From assembly GCA_022712235.1 (NCBI GenBank), contig JALAGW010000112.1:1-11690 (forward strand): 11,690 nucleotides of DNA, in the 5' to 3' direction. The translations under genes were made by a program, and so were the position numbers. Positions 1 to 6,328 of the stretch are shown piece after piece (within the stretch, counting starts at the first letter, position 1; each line of letters begins with the position of its first letter). The notes under the pieces were generated by a model, which was given only the letters and a program-made list of their open reading frames with translations, was not told where the DNA came from and did no database searches. This DNA is from Brevundimonas sp. GTDB taxonomy: Bacteria > Pseudomonadota > Alphaproteobacteria > Caulobacterales > Caulobacteraceae.

Positions 1-1597
1 ACAGGGCCGGGATCGCGACGGCCAGACCCGCGACGGTGGCCAGCAGGGCCGCGGCGATGCCGGGGGCGAGGGCGTTGATGTTGACCTCGCCCGCCGCCGC
101 CACCGAGGCGAAGGTGAGCCTGACGCCCAGAACCGTGCCCAGCAGGCCGCTGAAGGGACCGCCCGAGATGGCGAGGGTCAGCAGCACCATCCACTTGTTC
201 AGCTTCTGGCTCTCGCGCACCTGACCGGCGTCCAGCGCCGAGCGAATGGCGGCGATCGATTGCGGACGGATAGCGAAGCGGCTGCCCGACGCCTTGCCCT
301 CGGCCAGACGCATGCCCAGCTCCTGACGGCCGATCTGATAGAGGCGCGCCAGCGGCGAATGCTCGCTCAGGGCCGGCGGCAGGGCGCCGAGACCGTCATG
401 ACCGTTCGAGGCGCGGGCCGACTGGCGATAGACGTCCAGGAATTCTTCGTTGGCGCGCGTGGTGCGCCCCAGCATCAGCCCCTTGGAGATCATGACCCAG
501 ATGGCCAGGGCCAGCATGAAGCCCAGGATGATGATGACCACCCAGGCGTCGACCGTCAGGGCCTTGAACAGGATGCCGAAATAGTTGTGGCCGCCGCTCT
601 CGGTCTGCTCGGCGGTGTCGAAGGTCAACAGCCTGGCGCCCTGCCCTTCGCTGGCGGCCGCCAGCTGGAAGGCGGCCTGCGGCAGGGCGACGCCGGCCAC
701 GCGGAACTCGTCGATCTCACCGGCGAAGCCCTGACCCAGAACTGCGGGACCGACGGCCAGCGCGCCCGCGACCTCTCCGGCCGGCTGACCGTTGACGAAC
801 AGGCTCGTTTTCTGGCCGTCGTTGACCAGGGCGACGTGGGCCCAGGTTCCGGCTGGCAGCGCGGCGCCCGCGCTGCGCTGGCCTGCGCCGTCGAGGAACA
901 GGGTCGCGCCTTCCGAGATCAGGCTTAGCCCCGGCAGGCCGCGCAATTGACCATCTGAGCCCGGCTTGCCCCAGAAGCTGACCGAGACCGGCCCCTGTGC
1001 GAAGGCTTCGGCAGGGATCGAGGCAGCCGAAGCGCCGTCCAGCGTCAGGCTCTGGCCGATCAGGCCGCCCGCGTTGCGACCCTCGCCACCGCCGCCGCCC
1101 AGGCCGTTGGACGTGGCGTCCTGCGGCGCGCCGGCGCCGTCGAAGTGCCAGACCAGCCTGTAGTCGGCGCCGAAGGTCCCGGCGGCGTTCTGGCCGGGCT
1201 CAGCTTTCTCATTGCCGTAGTAGGCGTAGATGGCCGAGGCGGCGCCCGGCTTCAGGTTCGACACGTCGACCCAGACCAGGGCCTGTTGCTCGGCCGGGGC
1301 CCACTTCTCGATGTGGAAGGCCAGCGGCGTGCGGTCGTCGCCCGCCACGAAGCGCAGGTCCGAGCCGTCCGCCTTGACGTCGGCGAAGTCGAAGTTGCCA
1401 GTGTGCAGACGGATCAGGACCGGAGCGCGCGCCACCTCGCCCGTCACGCCCGCCGCCTGGGCGTTCAGGTTGATTTTCGTGCGATAGGCGTAGTCCGCCT
1501 GCCACCAGCCCGCCGCGGCGGCCGGGGCCGCGGCCCCTATCAGCACGGCGGCGGCGAGGCCGCCGAGCAGCCCCTTCTTGGTCGTCATCAAAGCCAT
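1..1597 (-). CDS. DUF2341-LamG-ExbB fusion motor protein (partial, 3' end beyond left edge)
   Basis: The frame is open from ATG at 1597 to base 1 (532 codons seen), so the C-terminus is missing. Order of parts: signal peptide about residues 1-29; DUF2341-like domain about 33-130; concanavalin A/LamG-like domain about 145-325, ending in the typical EIDEFRV segment; first membrane helix about 349-370; cytoplasmic loop to about 468; then MotA/TolQ/ExbB helices two and three (SGLLGTVLG near 483-491, APGIAAALLATVAGLAVAIP at 511-530). ExbB proteins form the proton-driven motor that powers TonB with ExbD. Here an exported, possibly glycan-binding head is joined to it, which fits the N-out topology of ExbB. 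T488 and T521 match E. coli ExbB T148 and T181, but the Glu176 position is Ala516 and a pore-side Met is Arg493. The start overlaps the TpsB stop (TGATG) and has a GGGGGG ribosome site seven bases upstream. ATG at 1588 is a weaker alternative start. The ExbB identity is firm; the role of the head is unknown. Confidence 0.9.
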   Translation of the reverse strand, partial: MALMTTKKGLLGGLAAAVLIGAAAPAAAAGWWQADYAYRTKINLNAQAAGVTGEVARAPVLIRLHTGNFDFADVKADGSDLRFVAGDDRTPLAFHIEKWAPAEQQALVWVDVSNLKPGAASAIYAYYGNEKAEPGQNAAGTFGADYRLVWHFDGAGAPQDATSNGLGGGGGEGRNAGGLIGQSLTLDGASAASIPAEAFAQGPVSVSFWGKPGSDGQLRGLPGLSLISEGATLFLDGAGQRSAGAALPAGTWAHVALVNDGQKTSLFVNGQPAGEVAGALAVGPAVLGQGFAGEIDEFRVAGVALPQAAFQLAAASEGQGARLLTFDTAEQTESGGHNYFGILFKALTVDAWVVIIILGFMLALAIWVMISKGLMLGRTTRANEEFLDVYRQSARASNGHDGLGALPPALSEHSPLARLYQIGRQELGMRLAEGKASGSRFAIRPQSIAAIRSALDAGQVRESQKLNKWMVLLTLAISGGPFSGLLGTVLGVRLTFASVAAAGEVNINALAPGIAAALLATVAGLAVAIPAL

Positions 1598-3174
1598 CAG
1601 AATTCCCCCCAGATGCGGAAGCGAACGGAAACCAGGCCCGCATCGCGGCCCGGCATGGAGATCAGGGGCGTGCCGACATCGACGGCCCCGTTGAGGTATT
1701 GGAAGAGGCGCAGCCGCCCGCCGACGCCGGCGCTCATCAGAAGGTTCTCGCCCTTCTGGCCCGGCAGCGGGTCGTGGATGCCGACGAAGCCGGCGTCCCA
1801 GAAGCCGTAGAGGCGCAGCTCGTCCACGCCCGGCCAGTCGGCCAGCAGCGGCGGCGAGCGCATTTCCAGCTGGGTGGCCAGACCGTAGTCGCCCATGGCC
1901 TCGCTTTCGCGATAGGCGCGGACCGTGTTCGAACCGCCGATGCCGAACTGCTCGTTGGAGATCAGCGGACGATCGGTCCACTGGGCCGACAGCTTGGCCA
2001 TCAACTGCAGATCATGAACCAGTTCCTCGGTGTGCGAGGCGTCGACCTTGACCGTGAAGAAGCTGGGGCGGGCGTTGTAGCGCTTGGCGTCGAAGGCCCA
2101 TTTGTCGTCGCCCAGACCGCGCACGCCCAGAACGCCGCTGAAGGTCAGGTCGCTGCGCCGCGCCTCGCCGCTCCAGTCGCCGCGCCAGGAGGCCATCAGC
2201 GGAAAATATTCGATCGGCGCGGCGGCCCGGTCCGAGCCCAGGATCACGTCTTCCTTGAAGCTCTTCCAGTCGAAGCCGAGCGTCAGCGAATGATAGAAGC
2301 CGTCGCCGCCGCCCAGCGACCGGATCAGGCGCAAGCCCGCCAGATCGCCCTTGCCGATGACATTGGTGCCGCCGACCACGGCGATGTCGCTGTCCGAATG
2401 GACGGCATAGGCCAGCAGCTGCGTGCCGACGCCCAGGCGCATCAGATAATTGCCGGAATAGACGGTGCCGTCCGTGGTCCGCTCGGGCGCCGTCTGGGCC
2501 GACAGGCTGAGACTGTCGCCGCGCCCCCACATATTGTCGTGACGCAGCGTCGCCGCCGTCCGCAACTGGGTGGTCGAGGCGCTGTAATAGTTGTTCAGCT
2601 CCAGCGAGCCGTGCCAGGGCGAGCTTTCCTCGACCGCCAGCACCACGTCCAGCGTTCCCGGCGCTACGCCCGCGCGCAGTTCCGGCGTCACCCGACGCGT
2701 GGGGTTCTGGTTCAGGGCCACCACATCGCGCTGGAACTCCGGCAGGTTCGGCGTCTGGCCGGGCGTCAGCGAAGACGCCAGGGCGCGCACGGCCTCGGGC
2801 TTCTTCGCCCCCTCGACCAGCACCTGACCGATGGCCTGCTCGGCCACCTCCAGCATCAGGACGCCGCCCTCGACCGACTGCTCGGGAATGAAGACCGAGA
2901 CGGCGATGAAGCCGCGCTCTTCATAGGCGGCCTGTAGCGCGGCGCGCGCCGCCTCCACGTCGTCCGAGGTCCGGCCCGGTCCCATGAAGGGATAGACCGC
3001 CCGTTCCACCGCCTCGGGCGGCAGGACCGTGTTGCCCTTCACCTGAAAGGCGCGAACCTCGAAACTGGCGTCGTCCTGCGCCCTCGCGGGCGCGGCGTGA
3101 ACAGCCAGAACAGCGGCCAGCGCCAAGGCGCTCGCCGCGCCTCTCAGCGCGCAATGTCTTTTGTAATGCAGCAT
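1597..3174 (-). CDS. TpsB-type two-partner secretion translocator (ShlB/FhaC/HecB family)
   Basis: Outer-membrane beta-barrel transporter of the Omp85 superfamily that exports a partner TpsA protein to the cell surface. Seen: a signal peptide with likely cleavage after ARAQ (about residue 33), POTRA 1 at about 38-112 (FEVRAFQVKGNTVLP), POTRA 2 at about 113-184 with the family segment LNQNPTRRVTPEL, then a 16-strand-sized barrel to the C-terminal Phe525. Total length of 525 residues is normal for the family. The loop-6 VRGY motif is present as VRAY (418-421) in the context FGIGGSNTVRAY. There is almost no N-terminal plug helix before POTRA 1, unlike FhaC. The ATG at 3174 is chosen over a TTG one codon earlier (3177); GGGGGA lies just upstream. 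The next gene overlaps its stop. No TpsA gene is in the window, so the substrate is unknown. The sigma/anti-sigma pair immediately upstream is the likely regulator (inference). Confidence 0.92.
   Translation of the reverse strand: MLHYKRHCALRGAASALALAAVLAVHAAPARAQDDASFEVRAFQVKGNTVLPPEAVERAVYPFMGPGRTSDDVEAARAALQAAYEERGFIAVSVFIPEQSVEGGVLMLEVAEQAIGQVLVEGAKKPEAVRALASSLTPGQTPNLPEFQRDVVALNQNPTRRVTPELRAGVAPGTLDVVLAVEESSPWHGSLELNNYYSASTTQLRTAATLRHDNMWGRGDSLSLSAQTAPERTTDGTVYSGNYLMRLGVGTQLLAYAVHSDSDIAVVGGTNVIGKGDLAGLRLIRSLGGGDGFYHSLTLGFDWKSFKEDVILGSDRAAAPIEYFPLMASWRGDWSGEARRSDLTFSGVLGVRGLGDDKWAFDAKRYNARPSFFTVKVDASHTEELVHDLQLMAKLSAQWTDRPLISNEQFGIGGSNTVRAYRESEAMGDYGLATQLEMRSPPLLADWPGVDELRLYGFWDAGFVGIHDPLPGQKGENLLMSAGVGGRLRLFQYLNGAVDVGTPLISMPGRDAGLVSVRFRIWGEF
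1605..1610 (-). promoter_or_regulatory. Ribosome binding site for the DUF2341-ExbB gene
   Basis: On the minus strand GGGGGG lies inside the last codons of the tpsB-like gene, seven bases before the ATG at 1597. It favours 1597 over the in-frame ATG at 1588 and points to translational coupling of the two genes. Confidence 0.6.
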
Positions 3175-3264
3175 CAATCCCCCGTGACACGACGGCCGCC
3201 GAGCGACCGACGCACCGCACTTGGTCGTCAGGGGAGAGACACGCGCGCCGGATACAGGCGCAAA

Positions 3265-3272
3265 GATTTAGC
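3265..3272 (-). promoter_or_regulatory. Candidate promoter -10 box for the tpsB-exbB operon
   Basis: Reading on the minus strand, GCTAAATC matches exactly the Caulobacter housekeeping sigma -10 consensus GCTANAWC, about 90 bases before the tpsB ATG. A convincing TTGAC-like -35 at the usual 10-14 base spacing is not visible. A GGAAAA element (3290-3295) lies 17 bases upstream, which resembles the -35 of FecI-type ECF promoters, so the true sigma factor is undecided. Confidence 0.4.
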
Positions 3273-3283
3273 ATGAAGATTTC

Positions 3284-3301
3284 GCGACGTTTTCCAGTCG
3301 C
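3284..3301 (-). promoter_or_regulatory. Inverted repeat around a GGAAAA element upstream of tpsB
   Basis: The arms GCGAC and GTCGC are separated by eight bases (TGGAAAAC on the minus strand), centred just upstream of the candidate -10 box. It could be an operator or an ECF -35 region. With only five base pairs per arm, chance is a real alternative. Confidence 0.25.
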
Positions 3302-3316
3302 TTATGTGCCGTTTTG

Positions 3317-4306
3317 TCAGGCCACGAGAACAACATCGCCGGGCAGGCGCGTGGCGCGAACCCCATAGGCCAACCGCATCTGATCGATGACCTGATCGAT
3401 GCGATCGGTGTGGAAGGCGCCGTTGACGCGACGGTTTCTCAAGCGTGGATCGGCGATGACGATGCGCCCGGTGCGATAGCGATTGATCTCCTCGATCACG
3501 TCGCCGAGGCGCTGATCGCGGAAAACCAACAGCCCGCGCCGCCAGGCCGCCTCGGCTTCCGGGTCAATGGCCGTGGGCGCTTGCATCTGTTTCTGGTCAT
3601 AGGTGACGCTGTGTTGCGCGGGCAACGCCGCCGCCTGTCCCGCCGAACGCACCTGCGCCGCACCTTCCAGACAAGACACCCGCACCTCGCCGTCCAGACA
3701 GCGCATCGACAGCCGCGCCTGCGACGCCGTGGTCTCGCCGTCCTGGGCGAAGATCGACAGGGGCGCGTCAGGGCGATCGATGGTCACGACCGCCTCCCCC
3801 GTCAGCAGTTCAAAGGCGCCGACGCCGGCCTGGGGCCGCAGGGCGATCCGCGTCAGGGTGTTCAGTTCGACCGAGACGCCCGCCGCCAGTTCGACGCGCC
3901 GCGTCTCGCCCTTGGCCGTGGTGAAGTGGGCAGGCGCGGGCGCAAAGCGCGTCGTCCCCGACCGCTCCGCGATAATGGCCACGCCAGCGGCCGAGGCGGC
4001 GATGGCCCCGCCCACCACCATGCGACGGCTCAGGCCACGCTGGGCCGTCGTTGGCCGGATCACCTGCTCGTCGCGCAGATCCGACGCCGCCTCACGCGCC
4101 GCCTTGTGCAACCGCGCCGCCTGGACGAAGGCCTGCTCATGACGCACGTCGACCTGACGCCAGACAGCCAACTCAAGGGCGTCGTCCTGCGTCGCCTCGC
4201 CTGACATCAGACGGCGCACCCAGGCCTGGGCCTGTTCGACGACCGCGTCGCTCACGTCCTGATCTCGCCGCTCATGCCCGGCCTCCGGGGCGCTCCTGTA
4301 ATTCAT
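3317..4306 (-). CDS. FecR-family anti-sigma factor / sigma regulator (VreR-like)
   Basis: Inner-membrane regulator that holds its ECF sigma factor in check and relays a periplasmic signal. Of 329 residues, 22-70 form the cytoplasmic DUF4880-type sigma-binding region (AWVRRLMSGEAT and a conserved Trp49). About 96-113 is the single membrane helix, preceded by SRRMVV (93-98), a twin-arginine-like motif; FecR of E. coli is reported to be Tat-dependent. About 126-222 is the periplasmic FecR domain (TTAKGETRRVELAAGVSVELN) and about 257-329 is an STN-like C-terminal domain (FRDQRLGDVIEEINRY). The start ATG overlaps the sigma stop by four bases (ATGA), so the pair is translationally coupled, as is usual for FecI/FecR. 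The partner on the periplasmic side is probably the STN protein at 5582-6244, because the receptor in this window has no STN domain (inference). Confidence 0.93.
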   Translation of the reverse strand: MNYRSAPEAGHERRDQDVSDAVVEQAQAWVRRLMSGEATQDDALELAVWRQVDVRHEQAFVQAARLHKAAREAASDLRDEQVIRPTTAQRGLSRRMVVGGAIAASAAGVAIIAERSGTTRFAPAPAHFTTAKGETRRVELAAGVSVELNTLTRIALRPQAGVGAFELLTGEAVVTIDRPDAPLSIFAQDGETTASQARLSMRCLDGEVRVSCLEGAAQVRSAGQAAALPAQHSVTYDQKQMQAPTAIDPEAEAAWRRGLLVFRDQRLGDVIEEINRYRTGRIVIADPRLRNRRVNGAFHTDRIDQVIDQMRLAYGVRATRLPGDVVLVA

Positions 4307-4848
4307 GACACGCCACCGTCAGAACGGCGCAAGGATATGACCTTGGGTTGAGCCAGATTCTTCTGCAAGGCCTCGGTCGCCAGCTTCAACTCGTGCTGCA
4401 CGGTGCGCTGGGCCATGCCATGCCGCTCGGCGATCTCGGCCGTCGACAGGCCGTCCAGCCAGGCGGCGGTGCAGATGGCCAGACGCCGCGCCGGCATCCG
4501 CGCCATCGCCGCCTTGACCGTCGCCAGGTCGGACCGCGCCTCGGCCACCGTCGCCGGATCGGGGTTCTCGTCCGGCACGTCCAGCAGGGCGGCGACCTCG
4601 TCAAAACCCAGCAACCGCCGGTCGCGCCGTCGGGCGTTGGCGGCGATGTTCAGCGCCATGCGGAACAGATAGGCCGTCGGATGGCGCACCTCGTCCTGCG
4701 GCCCGTTGCTCGACAGCTTCACATAGGCGTCCTGCAGCGCGTCGCGCGCCATCTCGCGCGAGCCCAGCCGCGCGCTGAGGCCGGACAGCAGGGTCTCATA
4801 CTTCTCAACCAGATGCCCGCGCAGACGGGCGGCGGCGTCCGTCACCAT
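4303..4848 (-). CDS. ECF sigma factor, FecI-type (VreI-like)
   Basis: Extracytoplasmic-function RNA polymerase sigma factor of 181 residues, a normal family length. Region 2 spans about 12-78 (ALQDAYVKL, then HPTAYLFRMALNIAANARRR, the typical sigma-2 helices). Region 4 spans about 112-163, with the helix-turn-helix LSTAEIAERHGMAQRTVQHEL at about 134-154. ATG at 4848 is supported by GAGG (4857-4860), which sits inside the stop codon of the tonB gene ten bases upstream. The 3' end overlaps the FecR-family gene. Target promoters are not known; the tpsB-exbB operon, the STN gene and the gene itself are the natural candidates. Assignment to a FecI-type group rests on the linked FecR, STN and TonB genes as well as on the sequence. 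Confidence 0.93.
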   Translation of the reverse strand: MVTDAAARLRGHLVEKYETLLSGLSARLGSREMARDALQDAYVKLSSNGPQDEVRHPTAYLFRMALNIAANARRRDRRLLGFDEVAALLDVPDENPDPATVAEARSDLATVKAAMARMPARRLAICTAAWLDGLSTAEIAERHGMAQRTVQHELKLATEALQKNLAQPKVISLRRSDGGVS

Positions 4849-4858
4849 GACCGCAGCC

Positions 4859-5500
4859 TCATTCGCCGACCCGCATGCCGGCGCCCCGCGTCGAGGTCGC
4901 GTAACGCAGCGGCACGATCAGGTCGATCGCCCCTGGCAGGGTCGCGGGCAGGCCCGGCAGGGGCTCGGCGCGCTTCAAGGTCTGCAGCGCCGCCTCATCC
5001 AGAGGCACGACCCCGGAACTGGTCTCGATCCAGGCGTCCATCACCCGGCCGTCCCGCTGAACGATCAGACCGACGCGCACCACACCGGTCGGACGTGCGC
5101 CGGTCAACAAAGCCGGATAGGCGTGAAACCGCGCCAGATGACTTTCGACCCGCCGGTAATAGTCAGACACCGCGCCGGGATCGGGCGCCGCCGCCGGCAT
5201 GGCCGCCGCGCCGCCGCTCGCCGTCTGGGCCGGCGCAGCCTTGGCCTCTCCGACCATGGGCAAGGTCGGCGCTTCGACGGTTGGGCTGGCGGTCTCGGCC
5301 GCGTTCGAGGAGGCTTCTGTGCGGTCGCTGTCGCCGACCTGTCGACGGGCGGTATCAATCAGTTCGACATTGACGGCGTGCGGCTGGACTTCCGGCGCCG
5401 CCATGCCCTGCGGGATAGCCGACGACGCCAGCAGGACAGCCGCCGCCCCGCCGTGCAGGGCCGCCGACGTCATCGCGCCAAGGAGCCAGTTTCGCGTCAT
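4859..5500 (-). CDS. tonB: TonB energy transducer
   Basis: Inner-membrane-anchored protein that carries proton-motive energy from ExbB/ExbD to outer-membrane partners. Residues 5-27 form the membrane anchor and contain Ser12 and His16 spaced as in the essential SxxxH motif of E. coli TonB (S16, H20). About 30-110 is an Ala/Pro-rich linker, shorter and poorer in proline than in classical TonB. About 112-200 is a typical TonB C-terminal domain (YPALLTGARPTG, VRVGLIVQRDGRV, SSGVVPLDEAALQTLKRAEPLP). The length is 213 residues. ATG at 5498-5500 is the first start in frame, with no strong ribosome site. It lies 10 bases before the sigma gene and is probably cotranscribed with it. Its partner could be the receptor at 8032-10554 or something in the signalling/secretion block; the sequence does not decide. 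Confidence 0.93.
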   Translation of the reverse strand: MTRNWLLGAMTSAALHGGAAAVLLASSAIPQGMAAPEVQPHAVNVELIDTARRQVGDSDRTEASSNAAETASPTVEAPTLPMVGEAKAAPAQTASGGAAAMPAAAPDPGAVSDYYRRVESHLARFHAYPALLTGARPTGVVRVGLIVQRDGRVMDAWIETSSGVVPLDEAALQTLKRAEPLPGLPATLPGAIDLIVPLRYATSTRGAGMRVGE

Positions 5501-5548
5501 GAATGGAGGCCGAGCCGTCAGAGCCGCTGCAACCCCGTCTCCCTAGAC

Positions 5549-5573
5549 CGTCACCGGCGACAGAACGGTGACG
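5549..5573 (-). other. Hairpin between the STN gene and tonB
   Basis: CGTCACCG and CGGTGACG form a perfect eight-base-pair stem with a nine-base loop, nine bases after the stop of the STN gene. No T-run follows on the minus strand, so a standard intrinsic terminator is not supported. It could be a weak terminator, a processing or stabilising structure, or a protein-binding palindrome. Confidence 0.4.
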
Positions 5574-5581
5574 CTGGTATG

Positions 5582-6244
5582 TCAGTGACGCTGGCGGACG
5601 CGAAACTCGATCCGCATCGGCTGCGGCAAGGCCGGCGGCGGCGGCGGAAACCGCAGCTTTGAAGCCAGGGCCATGAAGTCGGCGTCGCGCTCCGCATCAC
5701 CCGACCCGCTCAATACCTCGGCCCGACGCGCCGCCCCGTCCTCGTTCACCCATAGCCGCACGCTCAAGGCATAGTCGCCGCCCGACAGCACAGCGTCCTG
5801 ACGCAGAGCCTCAATCGTCTGCCGCTGCACAATCTCGGCATAGGCCCGCGCCTCGGCGCTGGCGCCCGATCGGCCGACGACCGGCGCCGCTGTCGCGGTG
5901 ATCGGGTTCAGCGTCACCGCCGAGGTCGATCCGGCATAGATGACCACGGCCCCGCCCGACGTGAACCGCGCTGTCAGGCCGCTGCCCGCCAGCATCAAGG
6001 CCAGCGCTTCCCTCGGCTGCATCGCCCCAGACACCGGCGACGACCGCCGCCCCGACGCCAGCGAACTGTCGTAGAGCATCTGCAAGCCGGTCGAGACCGA
6101 AAAGGCCGCCAGCGCCTGATCCAGCGGCTGGGCGTCGAGGTCAAAGCGCCGCGCCTCCTGCGGCCGCGCCTGCGCTGCGCCGGCGACCGCCAGAGCAGCC
6201 ATGGCGGAAAGGACCGCCAGCCGACGTTTCAGGCCCTCCGACAT
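5582..6244 (-). CDS. Periplasmic STN + TonB-C signalling protein (VreA-like)
   Basis: Exported protein of 220 residues without a beta-barrel. A signal peptide ends near AQA (about residue 26). Residues 33-105 are a secretin/TonB short N-terminal (STN) domain (FDLDAQPLDQALAAFSVSTG, then EALALMLAGSGL). In ferric-citrate-type receptors this domain passes the signal to FecR. Residues about 132-218 resemble a TonB C-terminal domain (YALSVRLWVNEDGAARRAEV, ending in IEFRVR). There is no membrane anchor other than the signal peptide, which makes it a soluble periplasmic adaptor rather than a true TonB. The architecture matches what I recall for P. aeruginosa VreA of the PUMA3 system. ATG at 6244 has GGGA about seven bases upstream. 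It is encoded just before tonB, sigma and anti-sigma genes, the proteins it most likely contacts. Domain calls are firm; the VreA comparison is by architecture, not alignment. Confidence 0.88.
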   Translation of the reverse strand: MSEGLKRRLAVLSAMAALAVAGAAQARPQEARRFDLDAQPLDQALAAFSVSTGLQMLYDSSLASGRRSSPVSGAMQPREALALMLAGSGLTARFTSGGAVVIYAGSTSAVTLNPITATAAPVVGRSGASAEARAYAEIVQRQTIEALRQDAVLSGGDYALSVRLWVNEDGAARRAEVLSGSGDAERDADFMALASKLRFPPPPPALPQPMRIEFRVRQRH

Positions 6245-6280
6245 CTACGTCCCATCCCGCGTCCGCCGCCGTCAGCGTGG

Positions 6281-6301
6281 GATCAGCACAGCCCTGAGAT
6301 C
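6281..6301 (-). other. Imperfect hairpin between phoD and the STN gene
   Basis: GATC-T-CAG pairs with CTGATC around a seven-base loop, leaving a single bulged T. It sits in the 84-base gap after the phoD stop. No T-run follows. It may mark a transcript boundary between the receptor/phosphatase unit and the signalling unit, but this is weak. Confidence 0.2.
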
Positions 6302-6328
6302 ATGGCAAGGGAGGCCCCCTGCGGCCGT

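Noticed and set aside
260..1377. Plus-strand open frames over the left 1.4 kb, which could hide the lack of an annotated gene
   Set aside because: The minus strand carries a continuous DUF2341-ExbB frame with clear domains from 1597 to base 1. It has no stop within the window.
3175..3177. TTG start one codon upstream of the tpsB ATG
   Set aside because: ATG at 3174 is the more usual start, and the ribosome site position suits either; nothing favours TTG.
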